Under the pieces are notes generated by a model that ran no database searches, was not told the DNA's origin, and was given only the letters and a program-made list of their open reading frames with translations. Below, piece after piece: positions 37,421-46,069 of a stretch of 64,000 bases of DNA. How positions within the stretch are numbered: position 1 is the first letter of the stretch; each line of letters begins with the position of its first letter. The translations under genes and the position numbers were made by a program. Origin of the DNA: Nitrosospira multiformis (GTDB taxonomy: Bacteria > Pseudomonadota > Gammaproteobacteria > Burkholderiales > Nitrosomonadaceae); the NCBI GenBank assembly GCA_017306155.1, contig JAFKJB010000010.1, positions 62,001 to 126,000 of the forward strand, given 5' to 3'.

Positions 37421-37866
37421 TTGGCGCTCCCTTTCTAATTATGCCACATGCTTACTTACCCACATTCCAAAAGTGGGAAACGCTGAGGTTGTAGAAGGAA
37501 AATAACATGGCATATGTCAGGAAAATGTCATGTAAAAGTGAAGAAATAGTGAATTTCCTACGAAAAAGCAGGAGGAAAGACAAAAATGAAATACAGTATA
37601 TACACGAGGGAATCCGTATGCAAAATGCCTATGATTATGTGTTCCTGAAAGAAACTGATCCGTTTCGTTGGAAATGGAACAGCTGAAGGCTCCGGCAGGG
37701 AAGTAGAAGAGCGATCTGCCAGATTCCGTGGAGCAGTATGGGATGCGACGAGACAAAAAACCAGACGCAGGAGAACGAGGTGTGGAACGTCTCGAAAGCG
37801 AGAAAAGGGCGCTCGACGGCACCATGATAATAGCAGAAAGCAGGTTTTCGAGTCCGATTCCGGCTC
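37421..37866. other. Upstream region of porin
   Basis: A 446-bp AT-rich gap (37421-37660 especially) between the porin start and the stop of the small secreted protein gene. It should hold the porin promoter. I see no convincing gene; the overlapping short frames lack ribosome sites. Confidence 0.5.
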
Positions 37867-38271
37867 TCAGCCGCCGCCCGCACCCCCTGCTGAAATGTTG
37901 GTGTCGACGTCCGGGTTCGGGCGACTGGGGGAAGGCGCCAGGAAGAAGCAGAGAATTCTGTGCAGGAGGCCTTCCCGGCGTTCCGCATCCTCCCGGCAGA
38001 GGCCGGTACTTTTTTCTCCGGTCCGTTCTTTCCGCGATGTATTCTCTTGTGTGGGCGCTGCTTCTTCGCGCAGAGAGAAATTATTTCCGGATATTGCCTC
38101 CTGGCAGTCCCCCTCCCCATCGTTTTGATGGAATGCAATCAGTGTTCGTGAATCCACCTGCCGATATGTCGACTCATTCTCCGGCGCGCCGGCAATAGCA
38201 GGAAGGGATATGACGGCTGACGAGAAAAACAGCAAACAACCTAACATGAAGGAACGGGAGGTGTTTTTCAA
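37867..38271 (-). CDS. Small secreted protein with NISAGGAGG tail (copy 1)
   Basis: A 134-residue protein I cannot assign to a known family. The TTG start at 38271 has AGGG nine nt upstream and gives a full signal peptide (FMLGCLLFFSSAVISLPAIAG). The middle is polar and charged. The last 43 residues align with the next gene's C-terminus: Cys, acidic residues, a short hydrophobic stretch (LLHRILCFFL), a Pro/Asn/Asp linker and the tail DVDTNISAGGAGGG. Lying beside a paralogue and between PEP-CTERM carbonic anhydrases, it is probably an envelope or surface protein. No membrane helix follows the tail. Confidence 0.65.
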   Translation of the reverse strand: MKNTSRSFMLGCLLFFSSAVISLPAIAGAPENESTYRQVDSRTLIAFHQNDGEGDCQEAISGNNFSLREEAAPTQENTSRKERTGEKSTGLCREDAERREGLLHRILCFFLAPSPSRPNPDVDTNISAGGAGGG

Positions 38272-38325
38272 GATTATCTACCCTGGGTTGGCGGAGCAGG
38301 GGCTGATCTGCTGCTTAAAGCGGAA

Positions 38326-38802
38326 TCAACCTCCTGCGCCGCCCGCGGAAATATTCTCGTCCATGTCGCGATTGGGTCCGCGGGGCGTATCAGGCCCATA
38401 CAGGATGCGCACCATTTTGCAGAGAAAATCCTCCTGCTCGGGCGATGCATATTTGCACGAACCCGATCCGGACTCGGAGCCCTGCGCAGGCGCCTCCCAT
38501 CCCTCGGCGGCATTCGCCTGATCTGCTTGCTGGGGCTCAACAGAAGCCTTGTCGCTTTCTCCCTTTTCAGTCCGGTTTCCCTTTTCTTTCTTGGTTCCCG
38601 GGGGAAGTTCCCAGCCCAGTCCATCCTTTTCCAGGGATTGATTCCGCTGGTCTGTATTAGCAAATATATCCTGTACCCAGCTGTTTGCGCGGTCTGACAG
38701 ACCCGATTGCGCGTGCGACATTCCTGCGGCGCCGGACATGACGACGCCGGCAAATAATGCAGCTTGCATTGCCCGTATTTTCAGTATCCGTGGATGTTTC
38801 AT
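38326..38802 (-). CDS. Small secreted protein with NISAGGAGG tail (copy 2)
   Basis: A 158-residue protein of unknown family. ATG 38802 follows AAGGTGG. A signal peptide (MQAALFAGVVMSGAAGMSHA) is followed by a polar, Lys/Glu/Gln-rich stretch, then a C-terminal block with two Cys (SGSCKYASPEQEDFLCKMV) and the tail DMDENISAGGAGG. Only the C-terminal 43 residues match the neighbouring copy 1; the middle parts differ. The conserved tail with a variable centre suggests either a sorting/attachment signal or a processed peptide. It lies 54 bp upstream of copy 1 on the same strand. Confidence 0.72.
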   Translation of the reverse strand: MKHPRILKIRAMQAALFAGVVMSGAAGMSHAQSGLSDRANSWVQDIFANTDQRNQSLEKDGLGWELPPGTKKEKGNRTEKGESDKASVEPQQADQANAAEGWEAPAQGSESGSGSCKYASPEQEDFLCKMVRILYGPDTPRGPNRDMDENISAGGAGG

Positions 38803-39028
38803 GGTCCACCTTCGTTCAAATGAGGGATAGAGCGAATGGTGCGCGCTTGAAGGTGCGCGGTCAAGACAGATTTTGCAGACTTGTCGAAATCCTCAAAACT
38901 CTGCGGAGAATGATGCAAGCAAGATTGTCTGAGGTGGACGAGTACGGATGTACTTAAGTACTCATCCACATTGCTTCACGATTTTCAAAGATGAAGGTTA
39001 ACCGGATCCAAACACGATACAGCCTGAC

Positions 39029-39895
39029 TCATGCAACGGAACCGGCTGGTACATCACTGGTCAATGGCTTGTTTTTACGCCCGGCAACAAACGCCATGAG
39101 GCATAACCCTGCCAGCATCATCGCGTAGGTTTCAGGTTCGGGAACGGCAGCGACGAATCCAGGCACATCCGTCAGGACGATGCGTCCGTTAAGATCCTGG
39201 ATTCCGCGTGCATCCCCTTCGGGAAACAGCGAACTGAACGCGTTGATTTGCTCTGAGGACATGAATAGCGGTTGCGATAGCATCACCCAGCTGACGCCTT
39301 CAGAAAACGGCGGTGTGGTGAGCGAACCAGAATAGCGGAAGGATTCCAGGCTGGCGGGAATGAGCGTATTGAGGTTGAAGTGGTCGATATGGAGTGTCTC
39401 GGAAGTGTTTTGCGGGATATGGGAGAAAATCGGATCGAGATCGTTGTTGAATGCGCCCGCCTGAACCCACCGACCGACCACGAGGAGGTCGTTATTGCTA
39501 TCGCTGAAGACGAGATGCATCTCCATAGGATTCGCCTGGCCATCCCGTAAGTGCTCGGAAGGGGTATGAAAGTGAAACTGAGCAAGCTCCCAGTCATGAC
39601 CGGAAAGCGTGAGGGAACCGGCACCTGGATTGACATTGGCCCTGGCGGCGGTGCTGAACTCCGTGGAACCATTGTTGATGACATCGAGCGGCGTGTCGGA
39701 ACTCAGGCTGAAGTTGAGGACAGGGAGACGACCGAAATAGGTGCTATCCGGGCGAAAATCAATTGGGCTTTGCGACTCCATCACCGCCAGAGCCGATGGA
39801 GTGACTTCCGCGTGCGACGTTGACATTCCAAACACCAAAAAGGCTGAAAAGAGCGTGGCTTGCTGCGATAAGCGTAACAATGACATATTCATCAA
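39029..39895 (-). CDS. Alpha-carbonic anhydrase with PEP-CTERM tail (copy 2)
   Basis: A 288-residue paralogue of the anhydrase at 34457. It has a signal peptide (LFSAFLVFGMSTSHA), QSPIDF, the zinc site FHFHTPSEH and EMHLVF, and SLTTPPFSEGVSW. The position equivalent to the proton-shuttle His64 is Ser (NNGSTEFS), as in the other copy. The catalytic domain runs straight into VPEPETYAMMLAGLCLMAFV and then GRK, a PEP-CTERM sorting tail, without the 45-residue spacer of copy 1. It probably hydrates CO2 at the cell surface. Confidence 0.93.
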   Translation of the reverse strand: MMNMSLLRLSQQATLFSAFLVFGMSTSHAEVTPSALAVMESQSPIDFRPDSTYFGRLPVLNFSLSSDTPLDVINNGSTEFSTAARANVNPGAGSLTLSGHDWELAQFHFHTPSEHLRDGQANPMEMHLVFSDSNNDLLVVGRWVQAGAFNNDLDPIFSHIPQNTSETLHIDHFNLNTLIPASLESFRYSGSLTTPPFSEGVSWVMLSQPLFMSSEQINAFSSLFPEGDARGIQDLNGRIVLTDVPGFVAAVPEPETYAMMLAGLCLMAFVAGRKNKPLTSDVPAGSVA

Positions 39896-40359
39896 GTCTC
39901 CAGAATTATGGTGCGCGCCGGGCGTGCCGGGTTATGAAAAATGGATAAAATGTTGTTGCCACTTCAAATTAGCACAGCAGTTGTGAATTTAATGTCCATG
40001 AATTGTCAAAATTTTGTCATGAGATCTTCGCATCAGAAGGCAGGAGGCCGTCCTGAAAATGCCGTATATACATGCTGTATTCCCATGAGGATGGGTGACA
40101 GGAAAACATCACGGGCTCCTTACTGCCCTTCGGCAGGCGCAGGGCGAACCGAAACCAGGGGCTCGGGTGAATGGGGGGAGAGGAGAGGTCTCCAGCCGAA
40201 CTATTGATCCGGCGGGCAGGCAGCACAAACGTCATACCTGCGGCAACCGGTATGACGTTTAAAGCACACCATCGCTGGTTCGGGCTGGATTCCGGTTTGA
40301 CTGGACTCCGGGACAGGCCCGGAATGATGGATTCATAGTACTTCTGGCCCTGGAGGAGC
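39896..40359. other. Intergenic region between zwf and carbonic anhydrase 2
   Basis: A 464-bp gap with the promoter area of the leftward carbonic anhydrase gene near 39900-40020 and the perfect stem-loop at 40227-40260 nearer the zwf stop. I see no gene. Confidence 0.55.
40227..40260 (-). terminator. Perfect 12-bp stem-loop downstream of zwf
   Basis: Arms AAACGTCATACC (40227-40238) and GGTATGACGTTT (40249-40260) pair perfectly around a 10-nt loop, 100 nt beyond the zwf stop on the minus strand. No T-run follows, so termination is only probable. Confidence 0.5.
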
Positions 40360-41754
40360 CTATTCCGGATTGTGCCAGCAGCCGTCCGGCTCAATCAGGG
40401 CATCGGCTGCGGGGGGACCCCAACTGCCGCGCTCGTAGGGCAGGACGGGAGGATATGTCTTGAGTACAGGATCGAGCGCCGTCCAGGATGCCTCCACCGC
40501 CTCTCTCTTGGTAAACAGTGTGTCGTCGCCAATCATTGCATCATGCAGGAGGCGTTCATAAGGTGATTCACGCCCGAAGTGCTCCTCGACCAGGCACAAC
40601 TCCTCCTGATCGCCTTTGAACTCTTTTCCGGGATGCTTGACTCTCGCCGCAATTGCAACCGCTGAGACCGGAGAAAGGCGGAACCTGAGATAATTGCCGT
40701 CACACGCGGCGCTTGCCGAATCAGCAAAAAGTTTTTGTGGCGGCGGCTTCAACTGGACAAGGACCTCCGCAGCGGTCTTGGCCAGGTATTTGCCGGAACG
40801 CAGGTACCAGGGGACGCCTTCCCAGCGCCAGGAGTCGATGAAAAGCCGCAAGGCGCAGAATGTCTCGACATCGGAGTTCTCCGCCACGCCCGCTTCCTGG
40901 CGGTAACCCGCATACTGTCCACGCACCAGGTCCTCGGGTACAAGTGGACGCATGGCATGGAATATGTTGATTTTTTCGCTTTGAACCGTTCCGAGACCCT
41001 GATAGGCGGGAGGTTCCATGGCCAGCAGCGCAACGATCTGGAAAAGATGATTCTGGATCACGTCGCGCAGGCAGCCGGCCGATTCGTAAAATGCGCCCCG
41101 TTCTTCAACGCCGAACTCCTCGGCCAATGTAATCTGCACGCTGGCTACATAATTACGATTCCATATCGGCTCCAGAAATGAATTGGCGAATCTGAAATAA
41201 AGGATATTCATGATCGCCTCTTTCCCGAGAAAATGGTCGATGCGAAATATCGCTTCCTCGGGGAACACGGAGCGTGCAATACGATTCAGCTCACGCGCTG
41301 ACTCAAGATCCCGTCCAAAAGGTTTTTCCACGATGACGCGCGCCCCCGTGGCCAGATCGAGCGCACCAAGACCTCTTATGACATTTTCGAAGAGAAGAGG
41401 AGGGATGGCGAGATAGTGCACGGGATGACGTGCGTCTCCCAGAGCCTTTTTGAGTATCTTGAACGTATCGAGATTGTTGTAGTCCCCGTGCACGTATCGC
41501 AGCAGGGAAAGGAGGCGATCCAGCGCCTGTTTGTCATCGATCTCCCCGGAGTCGCTGATGGACTGGGTAGCCCGTTCCTTGATTTGATCGAGGCTCAAGG
41601 GTGTCGAGGCGACGCCGACCAGCGGCACATTGAGCATGCTCTTTTTGATCATCGCATATAGCGCCGGGAAGATCTTTTTATAAGCGAGATCACCCGTTAT
41701 CCCAAACAGCACCAGTGCATCGGATGGCTCGGTGTAGCCATTGGTTTCTCTCAT
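40360..41754 (-). CDS. zwf: Glucose-6-phosphate dehydrogenase
   Basis: A 464-residue G6PD catalysing the first oxidative pentose phosphate step. The nucleotide-binding loop is [17 protein letters not shown] (family consensus GASGDLA), and the active-site motif RIDHFLGKE near residue 170 is intact. [18 protein letters not shown] and the DVIQNHLFQ segment also match. It is somewhat shorter than enterobacterial Zwf. A strong ribosome site GGGAGGAG precedes the ATG. It lies in a cluster with pgm, tkt and pgi. Confidence 0.94.
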   Translation of the reverse strand: MRETNGYTEPSDALVLFGITGDLAYKKIFPALYAMIKKSMLNVPLVGVASTPLSLDQIKERATQSISDSGEIDDKQALDRLLSLLRYVHGDYNNLDTFKILKKALGDARHPVHYLAIPPLLFENVIRGLGALDLATGARVIVEKPFGRDLESARELNRIARSVFPEEAIFRIDHFLGKEAIMNILYFRFANSFLEPIWNRNYVASVQITLAEEFGVEERGAFYESAGCLRDVIQNHLFQIVALLAMEPPAYQGLGTVQSEKINIFHAMRPLVPEDLVRGQYAGYRQEAGVAENSDVETFCALRLFIDSWRWEGVPWYLRSGKYLAKTAAEVLVQLKPPPQKLFADSASAACDGNYLRFRLSPVSAVAIAARVKHPGKEFKGDQEELCLVEEHFGRESPYERLLHDAMIGDDTLFTKREAVEASWTALDPVLKTYPPVLPYERGSWGPPAADALIEPDGCWHNPE

Positions 41755-41906
41755 TTTGTCACTCCTCCCTTCCTGCAGTAAAAGACGAAGTCCTGTTCCG
41801 GAGCCTGTCGATTGGGCGGCTACAGCGAGAATGGCCGGTACAAAGACGGTAGCTTGCTATACGATTGTCGGCATGGATACCCTGGTCGCCAGAAGTTCAA
41901 CGGGAT

Positions 41907-41954
41907 GATCGTTCTGCCGCCCGATCGTTCTGCCGCCCGATCGTTCTGCCGCCC
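41907..41954. repeat. Three perfect 16-bp tandem repeats upstream of zwf
   Basis: GATCGTTCTGCCGCCC occurs three times head to tail with no mismatch, in the spacer between the zwf start (41754) and the pgm stop (41985). It is non-coding on the zwf strand. Confidence 0.93.
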
Positions 41955-41984
41955 AAAAGAAAAGACGGAGCCACCAAGCAAGGC

Positions 41985-43649
41985 TTATTCAGGGGTCGTC
42001 CTCACAACGCCGGCGAATACATCCCCGACGATCGTTTGAGCTTCCGTTACGATGCGATGCAGGTGGTCTTTTCCCAAAAAGCTTTCGGCATAAATTTTGT
42101 AGATATCTTCCGTGCCGGAAGGGCGCGCCGCAAACCATCCGTTATCGGCGATGACCTTGATACCACCGATGGAAGCATTGTTGCCGGGCGCGCGAGTGAG
42201 AATAGTACGAATTGCCTCACCTGCTATTTCAGTTTGCCTTATCTGATCCGGCGACAGCCTGCTCAAAGCTTTCTTCTGCTCGGGGGTGGCCGGGGCGTCG
42301 ATCCGCTGGAACTCGGATCGTCCGTATTCACGTTCAAAACTGCTGTATATCTCGCCTGGGTCGCGCTCCATGCGCGCCAGTATTTCACCTGAGAGCAGGG
42401 CTGCCACGATGCCATCCTTGTCGGTTGTCCAGGTCTTGCCATCGATGCGCAGGAACGAGGCTCCGGCACTTTCTTCTCCGCAAAAACCAAGTGACCCATT
42501 GCCCAGGCCATCCACAAACCACTTGAAGCCGACCGGTACTTCATAGAGCTTGCGATCGAGCGCGGCAGTCACACGGTCGATCATCTGGCTGCTTACCACC
42601 GTTTTTCCGACTGCGGTATTCGAGGTCCACCCGTGGCGGGACTGGAAGAGATAGTGGACGGCAACAGAAAGATAATGATCTGCAGGAAGTAAACCACTGC
42701 TCCGGGTAACGATTCCATGCCGGTCATGATCGGTGTCGCATGCGAAGGCAATGTCGAAACGGTCTTTCATATCCAGCATGCCGCACATTGCATACGGAGA
42801 AGAGGGATCCATGCGGATTTTGCCGTCCCAATCCAGCGTCATGAAGCGGAAAGTCGGATCTATCTGGTTGTTGACCACGGTCATGTTCAGCTTGTAGCGC
42901 TCCGCAATTGCATTCCAGTAGTGAACACCCGCGCCACCGAGCGGATCAACACCCATGTGGATCTTCGAATCGGATATGGCTTTCGTATTCACGACGTTCT
43001 GCAGATCGGCAACGTAACTGTTGAGGAAGTCGTGCCGGTGGGTGGTGTCCGCGTGCAACGCTTTCTCGAAAGGCATTCTCTTTATATCCGCCAGATTCCT
43101 TTCAAGGAAGGTGTTGGATCTGGATTCGATCCAGGAGGTGACCTCGACTCCAGCCGGTCCGCCATGTGGCGGGTTATATTTGAACCCTCCGCTCTCAGGG
43201 GGGTTGTGGGAAGGTGTGATGACAATGCCGTCTGCCAGCCCATGCGCGCGGCCCTGGTTGTAAGTCAGGATGGCATGCGAAACTGCCGGAGTAGGCGTAT
43301 ATTCATCATTCGCGGCAAGCATGACTTCCACGCCATTGGCAGCCAGCACTTCCAGAGCGCTTGCACAGGCAGGTTCCGACAATGCATGAGTATCGATCCC
43401 GAGGAACAGTGGGCCGTTGATATCGTGTTGTTTGCGGTATTGGCAAATTGCTTGCGTAATGGCGAGAATGTGCCATTCATTGAAACTGCCATCCAGCGCG
43501 GAGCCGCGATGTCCGGAAGTTCCGAACACGACCCGCTCCGTGGGCCGGTTCGGGTCGGGGATACGGGTGTAATAGGCAGTGACAAGCCGGGGCACATTCA
43601 CCAGCATCTCGGGTTGGGCGGGTTTTCCGGCGTCAGGATTTATTTTCAT
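41985..43649 (-). CDS. pgm: Phosphoglucomutase
   Basis: A 554-residue alpha-D-glucose phosphomutase interconverting glucose 1- and 6-phosphate. The N-terminal VFGTSGHRGSALDGSFNE block, the catalytic phosphoserine loop ITPSHNPPESGGFKYNPPHG near residue 145, the metal-binding ACDTDHDRHG near residue 310 and the C-terminal phosphate-binding RPSGTEDIYKIYAESF are all present. This links glycogen/surface sugar synthesis with central metabolism. It is oriented with tkt upstream and zwf downstream. Confidence 0.96.
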   Translation of the reverse strand: MKINPDAGKPAQPEMLVNVPRLVTAYYTRIPDPNRPTERVVFGTSGHRGSALDGSFNEWHILAITQAICQYRKQHDINGPLFLGIDTHALSEPACASALEVLAANGVEVMLAANDEYTPTPAVSHAILTYNQGRAHGLADGIVITPSHNPPESGGFKYNPPHGGPAGVEVTSWIESRSNTFLERNLADIKRMPFEKALHADTTHRHDFLNSYVADLQNVVNTKAISDSKIHMGVDPLGGAGVHYWNAIAERYKLNMTVVNNQIDPTFRFMTLDWDGKIRMDPSSPYAMCGMLDMKDRFDIAFACDTDHDRHGIVTRSSGLLPADHYLSVAVHYLFQSRHGWTSNTAVGKTVVSSQMIDRVTAALDRKLYEVPVGFKWFVDGLGNGSLGFCGEESAGASFLRIDGKTWTTDKDGIVAALLSGEILARMERDPGEIYSSFEREYGRSEFQRIDAPATPEQKKALSRLSPDQIRQTEIAGEAIRTILTRAPGNNASIGGIKVIADNGWFAARPSGTEDIYKIYAESFLGKDHLHRIVTEAQTIVGDVFAGVVRTTPE

Positions 43650-43723
43650 GTTATTTCTTTAGCAGAAGATTTCTCTCATCCCACTGGTAACTGGGCGCCG
43701 ACGGAAGCGCGAGCATGCGAAGC

Positions 43724-45847
43724 TCAGCTGTCCTTTTCGCTCTCGCTTTTCTTACTCTTCGTATTGTGCCGTGCAACCTGCTCCTTGGCCGCTGCGACTA
43801 TGTGTCCGGGTTCGAATCCGAAGCGTTGCACAACAACTTTTGCCGGCGCGGACAGGCCGAAGCCATGCATGGCGATGATGCAGCCGCCTGAGCCTGTGTA
43901 GCGTTCCCACCCGAAGCCCGACGCCTCCTCCACCGCCACGCGCGCCAATATCCCCGGCGGCAGGAGTTCATCCCGATATTCCTGGCCTTGATGTTCGAAA
44001 ACTTCCCAGGATGGCATGCTGATCACGCGTGATGATATTCCTTCTTTCTTGAGTTGCTCATGTGCAGCCACACAAAGCGCAACCTCGCTTCCGGTTGCCA
44101 GCAGCAGCACTGCGGGTTTGCCATCTTCGGCATCGGCCAATATGTAAGCACCACGAGCAAGGCCACTCGCGGATGCATAACGGGTCCGGTCGAGGGTCGG
44201 CACTCCCTGCCGCGTCAGTATCAGGCAAACGGGCCGGTCAGTGAGTTGCATGATCAGTCGCCACGCTTCCACCACTTCATTCGCGTCCGCCGGCCGCAGA
44301 ACAACCAGACCGGGGATGGCACGCAGGGAGGCCAGATGCTCGATGGGCTGGTGGGTAGGGCCATCCTCTCCCAGGCTGATGGAGTCATGGGTCCAGATGT
44401 AGATGATGGGAATCTCCATCATCGCGCTCAACCGGAGCGCGGGTCGCCCATAGTCGCTGAATACGAGAAAGCTCGCTATATAGGAGCGCAATTTCGATAG
44501 GCTCATTCCGCTGGCAATGGCGCACATGGCATGCTCACGCAAGCCGAAATGAAAATTGCGCCCGCGGTAGTTGCCCCTGGCGTTTTCGTACTGTTCAGGC
44601 GGCTGAAAGTTTCCGTAGAAATCTCCTTTCAGTTCTGTTTTTGTGGAAGGCGCGAGATCAGCGGCTCCGCCCAGCAACCAGGCAATTTTCCCGGCAATGG
44701 CATTCAATACCTTGCCGGATGACTCTCTGGTAGCCATACCTTTTTCGTCAGCGGGGAAGGTTGGTAGTTCACTATCCCAAGCTGCGGGCAAGCTGCGTTG
44801 CTGCATGCGGTCGATTTGCTCCGCGAGATCCGGATATTGCTTCCGATAGGCATCAAACAGTGCGCCCCAGGCGGCGTATGCAGTTCTGCCGCGCTTGCCG
44901 AACTGCGCCTGGAAATATTCGCGGACTCCGTCCGGTACATAAAATTGCCTGTCGGGGTCGCACCCGTAGAATTCCTTGGCGAGGCGGGCTTCTTTAGCAC
45001 CCAGCGGTTCGCCATGCGCTTCCCGCGTGTCATGCTTGTGCGGGGCCCCATAACCGATATGGCTGTGCACGATGATCAGCGTGGGACGATCATCGGTGTG
45101 CAGGAACGCCTCGTAAGCCTCCGCCAGGAGTGGTAACCTGTTTGCATCATTCACGTGAGCGACATTCCACCTGTATGCGGAAAACCTCGCGACTACGTCT
45201 TCCGTGAAGGTAAGATCGGTCGATCCCTCGATCGTGATGCGGTTGTCATCATATATCCAGCACAGGTTTCCAAGTTTGAGATGGCCTGCCAGGGATGCTG
45301 CCTCACTGCTGATGCCTTCCATCATGTCGCCATCGCTGCATAAGGCATAAACGTTGTGGTTGAATAACTTGAAATCGGGCCGGTTATAAGTGGCTGCAAG
45401 CCATCGCCCGGCTATCGCCATGCCGACACTGGTTCCGGCGCCCTGACCCAGCGGTCCCGTAGTCGTTTCCACTCCTGAAGTCCATCCATATTCCGGATGG
45501 CCGGTACACCGGCTGCCTGCCTGGCGAAACGTCTTGAGGTCATCCATCGTCACCGCCAGGCGGTCTTCACCCTCGTAAGAGGGACTCGCTCCCTTTACGC
45601 CTGTCAGATGGAGGAGGCTGTAGAGCAGTGCTGACGCGTGACCGGCGGAAAGTATGAAACGGTCGCGATTGGGCCAGTCCGGATTATCCGGATCGTAGCG
45701 CAGAAAACGCTGCCAGAGACAAAAGGCTGTAGGGGCTGCGCCCATCGGTGTACCGGGATGACCGGAGCGGGCTTTTTCCACCTGGTCGATGGAGAGGGTG
45801 CGAAGCGTGTTGATACAGATCTGGTCCAGATCGGACTGTTCGCTCAT
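43724..45847 (-). CDS. tkt: Transketolase
   Basis: A 707-residue thiamine diphosphate enzyme of the pentose phosphate pathway and Calvin cycle. N-terminal KARSGHPGTPMGAAPTAFCL, the thiamine-binding CSDGDMMEGISSEAASLAGH near residue 155, and the pyrimidine-domain blocks FHFGLREHAMCAIASGM and THDSISLGEDGPTHQPIEHL are intact. The C-terminal domain begins near PAVLLLATGSEVAL. Length matches the family with a slightly extended Lys/Ser/Glu-rich tail. Confidence 0.97.
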   Translation of the reverse strand: MSEQSDLDQICINTLRTLSIDQVEKARSGHPGTPMGAAPTAFCLWQRFLRYDPDNPDWPNRDRFILSAGHASALLYSLLHLTGVKGASPSYEGEDRLAVTMDDLKTFRQAGSRCTGHPEYGWTSGVETTTGPLGQGAGTSVGMAIAGRWLAATYNRPDFKLFNHNVYALCSDGDMMEGISSEAASLAGHLKLGNLCWIYDDNRITIEGSTDLTFTEDVVARFSAYRWNVAHVNDANRLPLLAEAYEAFLHTDDRPTLIIVHSHIGYGAPHKHDTREAHGEPLGAKEARLAKEFYGCDPDRQFYVPDGVREYFQAQFGKRGRTAYAAWGALFDAYRKQYPDLAEQIDRMQQRSLPAAWDSELPTFPADEKGMATRESSGKVLNAIAGKIAWLLGGAADLAPSTKTELKGDFYGNFQPPEQYENARGNYRGRNFHFGLREHAMCAIASGMSLSKLRSYIASFLVFSDYGRPALRLSAMMEIPIIYIWTHDSISLGEDGPTHQPIEHLASLRAIPGLVVLRPADANEVVEAWRLIMQLTDRPVCLILTRQGVPTLDRTRYASASGLARGAYILADAEDGKPAVLLLATGSEVALCVAAHEQLKKEGISSRVISMPSWEVFEHQGQEYRDELLPPGILARVAVEEASGFGWERYTGSGGCIIAMHGFGLSAPAKVVVQRFGFEPGHIVAAAKEQVARHNTKSKKSESEKDS

Positions 45848-46069
45848 GAGAATGCTTCCGTAAAAGCAACCTTACGCGGATTACAGAACCCCGTTACGGG
45901 ATTCCGTGGAACTGTGAGAGCAGTGCGCTTTCCGTCTCCCGTCAATATATAAAGTGCGAATATACGAATATATTACGGGACTTCCCCGGTCGTTGCAGTG
46001 GAGGCCGACGCGCAGGAGAAGTTGTAGAAAACTATACTTTTCGACTCCTGACAGGAGCCAATGTTCACG

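Noticed and set aside
37867..38802. Idea that the tail proteins are PEP-CTERM or GlyGly-CTERM substrates.
   Set aside because: Both lack the C-terminal membrane helix and basic end that define those signals.
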